Shown here: one piece after another, positions 1-12,240 of the stretch
How positions within the stretch are numbered: the stretch's first letter is position 1
How the letters are laid out: the number at the start of each line of letters is the position of its first letter
NCBI GenBank assembly: GCA_964007475.1
Contig: OZ023274.1
Span: forward strand, 72,613,303 to 72,677,302
Length of the DNA stretch: 64,000 nt
Direction of reading: 5' to 3'
Source of the DNA: Hybos culiciformis
Taxonomy: Eukaryota > Arthropoda > Insecta > Diptera > Hybotidae
The notes under the pieces: generated by a model
Seen by the model: only the letters and a program-made list of their open reading frames with translations
Database searches by the model: none
What the model was told of the DNA's origin: nothing
Translations under genes and position numbers: made by a program

Positions 1-606
1 AAATAATAGTTTTATTTATTTAACAGTTTTTGTATGTTTTATACAGTAGTAGAGTGTGCAAAATAAATCTTTTTTTTTTAATTTACCAAAAGGATTATTT
101 AATGTTTGGTAGATTGTAAAAACAGGATTTTAGAAAAAAAAAAAAATTACATGTAAAATTTTTAAAGAAACAAAATATTTTTGCTTCCGTTTTCCACCAA
201 AAATTAAAAAAATGTTATCTTTTAATTAAATGTCGATTCGTCCGTCGCCATTTGTCCGTTCTCCATTAAAATACCTAACAAATGAATTGAGTAATCGATT
301 TCAATGAGAGTCAGTAAGTCTCTATATTATTTATTACAATTCAGCACGACGGGTACTTAAAGAATATTATTTTCCAATGAAATGAAAGTTTAAGATAATG
401 ACAAATTTTGGCAAATGAAAGCAAAATGAAAGCAAAATCCTTTCGAATTTATTAAATAAAAGAGTGAACACCAGATATCAAATGATGTTCAGTGAAGCTT
501 AAAGAATATAAATTTTTTTAATGCGTTGGGGATCGTTATGTTGTATTTAGTGCTATAGAATTTAGATCACTAAATGGAGTATTATATGCGTCAATACACA
601 TGCAAT
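1..606. other. AT-rich non-coding stretch, left edge
   Basis: I recognise no gene here. The only non-AT-rich patch is about 226-274, which on the minus strand reads open in two frames behind a possible splice acceptor; it is treated under findings. Poly-A and poly-T runs make up much of the rest. Confidence 0.6.
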
Positions 607-711
607 CATTTAGATGCATCTGCGTAAATAATGAAAAAATTAAGATGCATCAGCGTATATAATGAAAAAATTTAGATGCATCAGCGTAAATAATGAAATC
701 ATTTAGATGTT
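607..711. repeat. 31-bp tandem repeat, about 3.4 copies
   Basis: The unit carries AGATGCATCTGCGTAAATAA followed by an A-rich tail. Copies of AGATGCAT begin at 612, 643 and 674 and a partial copy (AGATG) at 705, so the period is exactly 31 bp each time. Copies differ by a few substitutions, for example CTGCGT versus CAGCGT. There is no open frame through it. This is a simple local minisatellite. Confidence 0.85.
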
Positions 712-860
712 TCGTATTGAATATTACGTAATACCTAAACAAACATAATATCTCTCACAATATTTCAATACAGCCAAATACAAAAAAAAAAATGAGAAAA
801 AATGAGAAGAAAAAATATTCTCTCTTTGCAACTACCTCTCCCCTACGCATTAAAACAGTA

Positions 861-984
861 TATTGGATATGTAAACAAAATTTGTTATACAACTCGTTCT
901 GTATTTACACAAAAATACATATCAATGTATTTTTGTGTATACAGAACTCTTAATTAATAACAAATTTAGTTTACATATACAATA
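861..984. repeat. Foldback inverted repeat with ~60-bp arms
   Basis: The left arm (861-920) and right arm (925-984) are near-perfect reverse complements around a 4-bp spacer (ATCA). The innermost 16 bp, ending ACAAAAATACAT and restarting ATGTATTTTTGT, pair completely, and the outer parts (TATTGGATATGTAAAC against GTTTACATATACAATA) pair with few mismatches. Transcribed RNA would form a long hairpin. Its size and symmetry fit a foldback MITE or a pre-miRNA-like hairpin. No target duplication is clear, and complementarity fades outside 861 and 984. Confidence 0.8.
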
Positions 985-1964
985 ATCTACTATTAAATAT
1001 TTGGTTTCTTAATGAAATATATGCTGAAAAACCTGATATGAGTTTGTAATCTGAATTTTTATTAAAACAAGAATAACCATAGCTTCTACTTAATTATTTT
1101 CATGTTAAAAAAGGATGATTTTTATTTTTTTTATTTTTTTTTGTATCTTCTACATTTTGAAATTAAAATCTTTCTTCGGATTATTTATATTTTTGTATTT
1201 CATTAGTCAAAGTGATTTTTAACCTTTTAATTACATTCAAGTATATGAAAAGTTAAATAGTCTCAGTGAAAGTTTGAAGTTCAAATAATGAATTAAATAT
1301 TTCTGACGAAATTTTTTTTTTTTTTTATTTAGTAAAAGATAATTATTGAGAGAATAAAATATGTGTTAAATTCAATTATTTAACACATATAAGTTTTCTG
1401 TTTATTATATGTTTGTTGAATAATTTTGAGGTGTTATTCACTGGAATTTTGTTAAATCCAAATTTGTAACCTTTTTGCCTTCACGTGTATTATGTATAAA
1501 ATTTTTTGTTTCCCAAGAAAGTTTCAATATGAAAAGTCCCCATATATCTGTTTAAAGTTTCACAGAAAATTCTGTAATAACCTTCTAGTAAACATTACAC
1601 AGTCAACAGATATATTACAACACTAAAAAGATCAGGAAATATTTCAAAGACCATAACTACTACTATACGTTGATGTTTTCCTAATAAAATAATATTTGCG
1701 AATGTCTTTTTTTTTATGTATTTTTATTCAGACCATTTAAATTCTATTTGCATTTTCAATCAAAATAAAAATTTATTCAATGAAATAAAAGTGAACTGCT
1801 TAACAATATTCAGACAAAAAAAAAATACAATAACTTGGGTACATACTTGAAAATTACCAAAAAAAAAAAAAATGAAAATAATAATCCCAAACACAAAATT
1901 TAATTTAAAAAATCATGTTTTTTTTTTTTTTTCGCTTATATGGAAAATTCTATTTTCATATTTA
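985..1964. other. AT-rich non-coding stretch
   Basis: The stretch consists of poly-A and poly-T runs and AT-rich sequence. I see no coding frame, RNA gene or repeat boundary. Confidence 0.6.
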
Positions 1965-2042
1965 ATACTAGTCTAAATACCCGGCTTCGCACGGTAGTTC
2001 CGAACTTATATTTATATCAAAACACTTTAATCCAGATTTTGT

Positions 2043-2530
2043 GCACTAAAAAAACAGTATTTCAAAATTTGTTAAATATCCACTTTCCCGGTGCCTTAAC
2101 ACATCCAGTCTTCTAAATAGTCGATTCGAGTCGAACGCTATAATATTTTATCGGAATATACCTAAATTGCATTTTTTGCACTAAAAAAAAACAGAATTTC
2201 AAAATTTGTTAAATAGCCACTTCCCCGGTGCCTTAACACATCCAGTCTCCTAAATAGTCGATTCGGGTCCAACGCTATAATAAATACCTAAATTGCAAAA
2301 CCGACTTCTAAGGTAGCCCCCGTCGGTGCCTCGGATCAAAAATATAAGGAATCGGGCGTCTAGGCTCTTTATTTTCAAATTTTGAAAATTTCGAAATTTG
2401 TTGTATAGCCCCCCAATTGAGCCCTGGGACGGTCGGGGGCCTGTCAACATCCAGTTTTTTAAATAGGCTTTTCGGGTCCAACGCTACTATATTTTATTGG
2501 AATATTCCTAAATTTCAAAACCGACTTCTA
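2043..2530. repeat. ~135-bp internal tandem duplication inside the 2-kb mobile repeat
   Basis: GCACTAAAAAAAC starts at 2043 and again at 2178, giving a 135-bp period. Both copies continue through TTTCAAAATTTGTTAAATA, CCGGTGCCTTAACACATCCA and the AAATAGTCGATTCG segment to AACGCTATAAT and CCTAAATTGC. A third, more diverged copy runs from about 2397 to 2516 (ACATCCAGTTTTTTAAATAG, TTCGGGTCCAACGCTA). The segment AAACCGACTTCTA-GGTAGCC is also repeated (about 2298 and 2518), with a further 18-bp echo, GGCTTCTACGGTAGCCTC, near 2540. Confidence 0.8.
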
Positions 2531-2666
2531 CGGTAGCCTCGGCTTCTACGGTAGCCTCGGATCAAAATTTCTAGTACCCTATAACCATCTCGGGCCCCAA
2601 TGATACTTAAGTTCAAAATTACAGCTAAATCGGTCCAGCAGTTTAGGCGTGATTGAGGACAGAGGA

Positions 2667-2704
2667 CAGAGAAACAGAGAAACAGAGAAACAGAGAAACA
2701 GAGA
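2667..2704. repeat. 8-bp tandem repeat (CAGAGAAA)n
   Basis: There are four and a half uninterrupted copies of CAGAGAAA directly before the AT-rich end of the interspersed repeat at 1965-2729. Short simple tandem tails of this kind are common at the 3' ends of SINE- and LINE-like repeats, which fits the element calling. Confidence 0.85.
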
Positions 2705-2729
2705 ATTTTCATTTTTATATATTAGATTA

Positions 2730-5700
2730 CCCTCGTACATACAGAGACAGTGAACATTTAAAAAACTAACAATACAAATTGTCAGCAAAAAAAAAAAAAT
2801 TATAATAATATTAATTTGCATAAACTTTTATTGGCATTGGATATTGTTGACAATATACATTTTTTTTTGCTATTATTATTTTGGAATTTTTTGTTGTTGA
2901 CATTGTTTCCAGGGACAGACTAAATAGCGAAACTAACATTGCCCCTTCTTTCTAGGCCAACTCACAAATAAATTATTCAAAAATATAAAAAACACTTTTT
3001 TTTTGTTTAGAAACATTTTGAAACAATTTGAGTTTTTAATTTGATTTCAACTTTCATGCATTTGAAAATTAAATGTGAAAATGGTAGAATTTATGATGAA
3101 TTTATATATTATACAGTATACTAAAAAACATTTAGTTTTTTCCTTGTTACGGAAAATGCAGTTGAAAAAAATTGTTTTTATAATATTTCTTTTTCTCCCA
3201 CAAAACTATAATATTATTTAAACTTATAATTATTTAAACTTATTTGCTATTTCAATGAGATGAAAAATATAAAGTTTTAAATTTATTAATGATGTTATAC
3301 TTACTGTCAATGCGGTTCATGTCTCATTAAAATTATCTGCATGAAGTTTATGAGATTTAATTAATTAAGATTGAGAATCAAATTTTTTTTTGTTTCGAAT
3401 TAGTTGTACGAATTAGTTGAAAGAAAGACTTGAGGGTTAATTAGATTTTTAATCAACTATTATTTTTATTAGTTTCCCCATACTTTGAATTTTCCATATT
3501 AAACACAAGCAAAATGAATTTACAGAAATATCTCATTAATGAAGTACGGAGCCACAATTTTATATATTCGAATACTTAATAAACTTTAAGGCTCTTCTCA
3601 TTATAGTGATTTTTATAGACCCCGTAGACTTTTGTACACTATCTTTATCACAAAGCTATACAATTTCTGACTTCTAACAATCGGCATGGCATTCTTATTT
3701 ATTTCGAAATCCATTGAAACTCAACAAATAATAGATTTTGAATAAGACATTGCATATTTTAGCATTATTGTTATTAATATATTATTAGCATTTTAGGACA
3801 GACTAGACAGATAAAAAATCAAAATTTACAATCATGATAAAAATCGGCCCAAAAAAACTAAAAAAAAATTTCTAAAAAATGTTTTTTTTGCATATTTAAT
3901 GATATTCAGGAAAATGTTCAAAAAAAATTATAAATTTCAGTTAATTATATTGAACGCAAAAAAAAATTCTTTACATAGGTTTTGTACAAAAGACATAATG
4001 TAAACTTGATTCCAAAATGCTATAAAAGTTTATTTGAATATATTATAAATTATAACAATTTCATATTATTTATAATTATAACATTTTTATATAAAATTCT
4101 TTTCGCCGTAAAATTTAAATTTAAATTAACTTTAAAAATTCTTCAAGAAATAAAATATATCGTCGAACAATAATTGTCACGAAAAATCGTGAAAATGTGC
4201 ATAGTAAATTATATAATTTTTTTTTTTTATTAAAAGTTATTTTTATTTATTTATTATTTATTTTTGCATAATAAAAACATATAATTTTTAAAATGCAAAT
4301 TTAAATTTATTTGTTTCTTTAAAAAAAATTATTAAATTTTTCCAGTGATGACTTTTATGCGAAAAGAAAATTTATATTTGTTTATAAGTAAGAAAATATA
4401 ATGCCCTCTAGTTCTAGTAGTACAATGGAAAGAAAATATGAAAAATAAATTTTACAGAGAAGAAAAGTTAAATTTTAATAGATGATTTATCTATAAACAT
4501 AATTGTGGAGCTTATTAAAATAAAAAAATGGATTTAAGGAAAAAATCTTTCATATTTTTATGTTTAATATTATCCAAAACTACTTATGTACTACTTATGT
4601 TCAAGGAACATTCAATATGTATTCACTGTCTGTTATTCGTATGATTATTTTTACAAGAATCTAAATTCATTTTTAAAGAATTCCAGCAGAGAATATACTT
4701 TTTATGCGATATATTTTTGATATTTGGAACCGTACGTTGTCTTGTCTGTCACTGATTTAATTCAAACACGTTCACAAAAAAAAAAACAAATTTTTATTAT
4801 GAAAACAAAGTGAGATACAACATTCATATCCTTTTTAATCCTTTCCTTATGTTGTAATGGTATCAAAATGCTATGTTGTATATGCAAAAACTAGTTTTAT
4901 ATAAACATAATAATACATAAATTTATATAAATAAATAACTTAAATAAAAAACCTAATGCGGATGTAAATTCTAATGAAATTATTCTATTTTTCATATTTT
5001 CCCATTATATTTGCACATTTACATATATATTTCCTCAGTAACTCACATACACTATACACGTTACAAAAAGTATTTTATGGGATTTATGGGACTATCGGAA
5101 TGGAATTTTATGATTATCGGTATCATATAATAAAAATATTATCTGTGAAAGTGAATAAAAATTTTTTTTAAGAGATAAAATTATAATGTAAATGTATGCG
5201 GAGAAGATTTTGATAAGAATATATTTTTTTATATAGTAATTTTTTATGTAGTCGACTTAAATCCTGTCATTGAGAAAACTTGTGATTTCGATCGGATTCA
5301 AGAAAAATATTTTAAATTTGATAAGAGTGTGTTAACGATTATACTTATAAATTATAAATCATAAAACCGTAAACCATAAGAACATAAACCATATATAATT
5401 TGAATTATACATTAGAATAAAATTATCCCCATAGACAAATTAATGTTTTTATACGAATACATAAATATCTAAGTGACATAAACTATTTTTAAGAACAAAC
5501 ATTTTTATGTCACATTAGTTCTATATAGAAAAAATTTGAGTAAGCAACTTTTGCGTAACATAAAATACTATTCTACTGATTTCATAATAATGATTTTTCC
5601 TTTTCCATTTCATGTAGTTTTCATATTTTACTTGCACACATTTCATCTCATAAAATTTTATTTTGTGGTTTAATACATATATTCCTTATTATACAAGAAT

Positions 5701-8700
5701 TTATCTTTTAAGTCATATTTGAGGTTTTGAACAAAATAAAAGAACAAACAATTTTTTTTTGTTTTGTCATATACATAAAATGTATATTAGGAATAATTTA
5801 ATATTAGTTAAACATAAAAATTCTAAATAAACTTATGATGTGTCATCATATTTAATTATATTGACGCAAAGATATGTTATCTTTATACGAAAATTATCTT
5901 AAAAACATTAAGATTGACTTGGTTAATTTGCATAAAAAAGGAAATTCTATTATTTGGAAATTGTGAAATAAATTTTTACACGTTTATTACACCTTACAGT
6001 CGTGCTATGTATATTAAGACATTATAGCAAGATTAGCTGTTTATCATAACTTTTACTTCATAACTATTATAATCTAATATCCGACATAAACATTTCAGAA
6101 ACTCATTTGGCATAAAAAAAATCTTTTTTTGTAATTAATTTTATGCTAGAAAAAACAATAAAAATTATTATTTTAGGGCTGCAAATTAATTAGCTAAATA
6201 TTTTTGACCGAGTTATTTTAATGTTTTAATAATAAATGCAAGATTTGTGCACATATTGCCAAAAAAATAACATAGTTTAAATTACAATCTTTCTGCTACA
6301 TTCAACATCTGATTTTCCATTGATTTTTGTTTTTCAGTGTAAGCATCTTAAGTTTCACATAAGACTAAAGCATAAACCCAAAACTGATGACATTGGACGA
6401 TAATTAATTTTAGAAATCCCTCCAATCGAATTTATTTATCAATTCATTGCTATTATTAACAATCCTATTCGAGTTATTAATTTTTTATTATATTTCAAAC
6501 TTAATTATAGTTAAAATATTATATACATATAATGACAAAACTTGCAAAATTATCGAATTTCATCCTTCTATTTTCTCGCTGGATATAATAAAATAAAAAA
6601 TTTAAAATAATTATCAGAATTTATATAATATTAAAAATAATGTTGTAATTTATCAAAATAATAGTGCAAAAGAATTTTAGTTTTTTTTTTTTTTTAAACT
6701 GTCAAAAAAGTGAAATAAATGGTCAAGGATTTTATTTTATTAATATACTTAAAAATACTAAATTCCCATCAGAAAATAATGTTTTTCTTTAGTAATTTAA
6801 AGCAAAAAAAAAACAACTTACCAGCAAAACATGCTTGTATTAAAAATAGTGCAACTAAAATGAGCATTTTATTCCAAATAACGTATTTTCTTGTAACAAT
6901 GTTATTTTCTTTTATTATTCAATGTTGCAAATAAATAGAAAAAAATAATTTTTTTTTTCTTATTATTTATTTTTTATTTTATCAAATTCTTGTTTTTAAT
7001 GTATTATCGCCTCTATCCTCCTTGATGCATAAAGAATATGATTTATTCTCATTCTATTTTTGTATATGAATATAGTGAAAATGATATTGAAAATTTTCCA
7101 AAAAAAAATAAATATTTATCTTTTTTTTTAATGAAAATGCTTCTCCTTAGTAATAAATTTTTCGAATTCAGTCTTCTAAAATTCATAAAAAATAATTTAT
7201 TTATTTATTATAATTTTGAAATTTCATTCATATAATATATGTATGTTTGTAGTATATGATCCTTCATTGGGATATGTTTCTGTCATTTTCCATCTGTATT
7301 TTATATATATAGATTAATTAATTTTTTTACTTCACAAATATGATAAAAATAGAGTTTATTAATTTTTTGGTCAATAAATTAAATTCAAGTAATTTTTTTA
7401 ACTTATTTTATATGATATTATTTAGATAATTTTTTAAAGCTAAAAATTGTTATTTTTTATTTAATTATATTACTACACTCTTTTATTTTGTATCTAATAT
7501 TATTTAATTTTCTTTTGATCCATATCGTTTTGCGTCAATTTAATTGATATTGCGCCAAATGCACAAGTATTTTGAATATTCTGTCATTATTTTAGTTCAT
7601 AATATCATCACTGTTTATTATTATTATTTTTTTTTAATTATTGAAATTTGAATAATATATATTAATAATATGTTTATAGTTAATAATAAATTATTATATT
7701 TTGATAATTTGATGGCTTGTTTAATGCTATTTATTTATTTTAATGAATATTATAAAGTAACTATGTCGTTGATAGGTATATACTATTGGCAAAGTTGAAT
7801 ACAAATAAGCTTGCGCCGCTGTGAATTGTAATTTCGTTAATGCTCTTGTTTCTCAATTTTATTTACTTAGATTATATTTTATTCTATATTTATGTTGTTT
7901 TACGTTGTCTTACATCATTATAATGATCTTTCTTCTTTTAGTTATTATTCCATTAAATTCACGATACATAGTTTTTTTTTGTCAATTTATGCGTCGCTAA
8001 TATATAAAATAAAAACGCATGAATTTTATTATTATTTTTTTTTATAATATAAATTAATATTCAAGAATAAATTAAATGTTTCTTAAATAAAATTTTTCTT
8101 TCTGATATTAAAAAATATTTTCTTATTTCAAATCTACTTTCTATAAAAATATTAAACAGTCTCTGTTTCGACTTCATATTCTGTAATTAAGTTATTACAG
8201 AACATTAAGTTGTGATGTGATTTATTTTTAAATTTATTCCGTAGTAAAATGTAAATAATTTTTGCCTTTTAAATGTTTCCGTTAAAATTTCATGATTCCA
8301 TTGATTATTCATGGTCCACTGATGATTATTGTCTGCAAAAAAAAAAAAAAGAAGAGAAATAAAAATGTGTTTTTAATGTTTATCATTTTACGTTTTTTAA
8401 TTAAATTTTTCGGTATGTACCTATATACGGAATTTTCTTTTAAAATAAAAATTTCCATTAGAATAAATTAAAATAATTGATAAAAAAAAAATATTTTTAA
8501 AATAAAGCAGAGTTTCATACAGAAAATATAAATATACCAATTGTTTGTTCATTCATTCATAAATATTCATAAATTAAAACACTTTGAATTAATCTTTATT
8601 CGAAATTATTATATATTTTTACACATGTAAAAGAATAACAAAATGTAATTATTCACCTGAGGTCAACTAAGAGAAATTTTTTATCCGAATAAGATCTGAA

Positions 8701-11700
8701 TTATATATAAATATATTTATTTAATTAATTTTACATTACCCAATTTGAAAATTCATATAATATAAATAAAATTAATATTAAAATTTCTAGTGTATATCGT
8801 AACAATATTTAAAAGAAAAACAAAATTTTGGTTCTTGCTTGTACTGTACAAGCTCTGTTTACAGAAATTTTACCCCAGCATCACTATGAGTGCATTTAAA
8901 CTTTTTTTAATAAAACAGATAGTATATTCTGCATATTGTAGAATAGTTTTCTTTAAATTTACACATGCTGTTGCAGTAATTTAATATAAGATACTACATA
9001 TTGAAAATTTATGAATTTATAAATCTGTTCTACAGAGTTACATTACATAATGATATATTATTTTATATATACAGTAATAAATTTAAAATATGTAAAAATA
9101 AATTACATATGTAGGTACTACATATACAATTCCTTTCATATTTCTACTTTATCATTATGATTTGATCCATAGTTATGACATAAAGTTTTGAAATTGGTTC
9201 TTTTATAAATTTAACTTATGTACGTATAGGTATAACCAACATATTTGTACAATATATAGTGTTACTGAAAATGGTATCAATTTAAACTTTTTTTCTAAAA
9301 CTTTTCGGAAATTATTTCAAAAACAGAATATTCAAATCTGAAGCACTTTAATAAATAATGTTGTAACTATGCTTTACATTTTCTTTATTGTATATATACA
9401 TAATTGGAATACAAAAATATATATTGTGTTTTTTATTTCAATTAGGATTTTATCATTGCAAAAGTTATATATTTATTTTATATTTATAAAAATAATATTA
9501 TTTTTAAAATTAAAAAAAAAGAAGCCATTGTTTATAAATTGTTTGTTGTCATATTTTGTGAAACCTTTGGGTATTATATAGTTAGATTTAATCTCATGAA
9601 TAAGATTTTTAAATCTGTAGCTTCTATATACATAATTTGTTCTAATTTAAGAAAAATCTCATAATTAAAACATAGAATCCAGAAAATCAGTTTACTCTAC
9701 GAGAATGTGAATTTAATACACATTTTTAATATAGGAAAAAATATCAAAACCATCAATTATTTTTGTTTAAAATATCAAAGTTTTCTCTTTTAAAACATTA
9801 AAGATATTCATTTTATTTATTGATATTGCGTAATGTCAATATTTATGACAGCAAAATATCATAACTTGAAAAATTGATATTTATTACATTTGGCCTCTAG
9901 GCAAAATATCGAAATAAATATGTAAAACATATTTTATATAAAATTTTTTTCCTACATTTCATTTATATACATAAATAACTTTTAAACTTTTTTTATGATT
10001 TGATTGATTGTACAAATATTAATAATAACATTTATGAATATCAGAAACATATGTATAAAAGAAGAATACATACTTATGAAGAATAATGTGCAATAACTAT
10101 TAAATTTGTCTTTTTTCGTTTTTAAAGTGTAACTAATCAAATATGTCTAAATTTTAGACAGAAATAATAAAACTATGTACCAAACATATTTAAATACGAA
10201 ATGTAAATAAGCAAATAGATCTTATCAGTTCTCAAAATATCCTATTTTCAAAATCTATATTTAGGAAAAAACTAATCAAATTAGGTTTTTATGACCTATT
10301 CCTGAACTATTTTGTACTATTTTATTTATTTAAGGACTTCCTTTGCTTGTTAGGATTGACAACACTTTGTGGACTATATATTATGAATATGAGTAAATTA
10401 GAAAGCAAACTTTAAGCAATAGTCATCAATAATTTTTCTAGTTTCCCAGGACTTATAATCCATTTTCCAAATTTAACAATCAACAATAATATTCATTTAA
10501 TGTGATCCAAAAAAAAAGCAGGCATTGCATGGGAAAAAAAATAATTGGCAAAAATTTTTCATAGTGGAAAACATTTTTTCAATGGTTGACCACACAACGA
10601 ATGTTAACGAAAATTTCTAATTATACAATGATGGTGATAATATGTTAAATGGGTGATTGTTGATTATATGAATATTTAATGTTGAATATAGCTATAGTGA
10701 TTTTTAGCTTTTTATTTTTTTTATTAAAAAAAATTTATGCGTATATATTTTCAAAATACAGGTAAAGGCTTAAAGGCTGGCAAAATTAATTTTTAACTAG
10801 AACTTTTGCCTGTCAACGTTCACATAAAGAATATCGTTAAAACTTGGTTGAAAAACTAATGGCCTGTCAGTTCAGTTCGCACAATTAAATTTATGTTCAT
10901 GATTAAAAAAAAAAAAGAAACAGCTTAATAAAAGATTAAGCAATAGAACTGTCTAGCAAAAAAAAAAATTTTTTTTTTTTTTAAATAATTAATAAATATT
11001 TTTTATTTTTTTTTCTGCACAAAATTAATTGCTTTTGCCGTGAACAATAATTTTTCTTTTAACAAAGTACAAAAAATAAATTTTCTGCAAAAATAAATAT
11101 AATAAATTATTTTTATTAGTTCAAAATTAGAAATCTATTGATTAAGTCTACATTCTATACTTTAACTTTAAAATAAAATTATTCTATTTCAAAAAAAATA
11201 ATGTTGATGTTTTGTTTGTTTTTTTCACATTGATTAAATATTATTCGATGCTATACTTAAGTTAGTTATATTTGATAAATTTCTGTCAAATTGTAATAAT
11301 TTACATATACCAAATCATTATGAAAAAAGATAACACATCTTTAATACTCTTTATCAGAGAACCGATTTTTAAGTTTTTAAAGTTGTGTACACTTAATCAT
11401 AATTAATATACCGAATATTAGTGGCCAATTTAAATATATAGAAACATTAGGTAAAATAATAATTATGACAATATTTCAATGGAATGAAATATTATTTAAT
11501 TCATAAATATTTGAACACAATTCTAACAACACTGACTCAAAAATTAAAAAAATTCCTATTTAATTACGGTCACAGAATATAGAAAAATATTTTACTACGA
11601 TTTCAATATTCAAGCTGAAATCTTTTTTAAAAGACAATTTTTTTTTTTATTGATTTTCTTAAACCATCATAATGTTAAATGGTTTAATATTGTCGGATAT

Positions 11701-12170
11701 CTAAGATAAATTTTAAATTTTTTGAATTTGCACAATAATCATTTCTAAGTGGTCATTGATCGATTTATAAGAATTTATTTTGATTTAGAATATGAGAAAA
11801 TTTCACAGATATAATCTCTAAGGACATACATGTGGAATAACTCAATTTTATTGAATAATAATGTATGTATGCAAAAAATATATATTTTATATTTCATTAT
11901 ATTTCTATTTTCTTTTTAATTTATCATTATTAAATTCAAATTCGAATAAATTTATAATAAAATTGTTAAATTACCTTAAGAATAAAATAGATGATTAGAA
12001 ATTTATTACATTTATTATTTTAGTGTGCATGAACTGAATGTGATTTAAGTTCAAATGTAGATTTCATTGAAATTGCACAATCGATAATACTTCAAAAACT
12101 ATATATACATACAAAACAAAAAAAAACACAAATATTTAATTCAAGTGGACAAATTGAAAAATTAACACAA
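2730..12170. other. Long AT-rich intergenic or intronic stretch
   Basis: I see no supportable gene in about 9.4 kb. Minor points are a GC-richer patch at 2890-2960, a 33-codon minus-strand frame at 3613-3714 (see findings), and a 9-bp perfect hairpin (TTCTGTAAT/ATTACAGAA) at 8179-8202. Open frames up to about 70 codons exist but are dominated by Phe, Ile, Leu, Lys and Asn, as expected of random AT-rich DNA. Confidence 0.6.
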
Positions 12171-12240
12171 ATTAACCCCCATGGGCGAACTTGACTTAGG
12201 ATAAGGGCAATACCACTACACCATGACGTCCGATATGGTA
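12171..12240 (-). repeat. tRNA-like SINE head (pol III A/B-box-like), relic
   Basis: Read on the minus strand, 12223-12213 is TGGTGTAGTGG, which fits the pol III A-box consensus TRGYNNARNNG. About 30 bp downstream (12191-12183) is AGTTCGCCC, a weak B-box-like match. The region between reads GTATTGCCCTTATCCTAAGT. The patch is clearly GC-richer than its surroundings. The acceptor stem does not close and the B box is degenerate, so this is not a working tRNA gene. A truncated tRNA-derived SINE head is the best reading. No tail or target duplication is visible. Confidence 0.4.

Larger units (their letters stand above)
1965..2729. mobile_element. Degenerate non-autonomous interspersed repeat
   Basis: A GC-richer block of about 765 bp stands out sharply from its AT-rich surroundings. 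It begins ATACTAGTCTAAATACCCGG then CTTCGCACGG, and ends with AAATCGGTCCAGCAGTTTAG, then GCGTGATTGAGGACAGAG, a CAGAGAAA tract and TTTTTATATATTAGAT. From memory, the pairing of a CCGGCTTCGCACGG-type start with a TCGGTCCAGC...GCGTGA...ACAGA...TATATTAGAT end is common among short arthropod interspersed repeats (SINE-like or LINE-tail-like). I cannot assign a family from sequence alone. There is no transposase or reverse transcriptase frame; the short minus-strand frames across it are by-products of the repeats. Internal duplications are annotated separately. Confidence 0.7.

Noticed and set aside
2250..2821. Three minus-strand frames of 65-80 codons
   Set aside because: They lie within the interspersed repeat and its CAGAGAAA tail; the repeated SVSLFLCFSV words are translations of the 8-bp repeat.
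2811..2939. 42-codon minus-strand ORF beginning MLVSLFSLSLETM
   Set aside because: The start is coding-like, but it soon becomes Lys/Ile/Asn-rich and merges into low-complexity sequence; no splice pair or promoter supports it.
12171..12240. Functional tRNA gene
   Set aside because: There is an A-box match, but the B box is degenerate and no cloverleaf with a paired acceptor stem can be drawn; it was called as a SINE-like relic instead.
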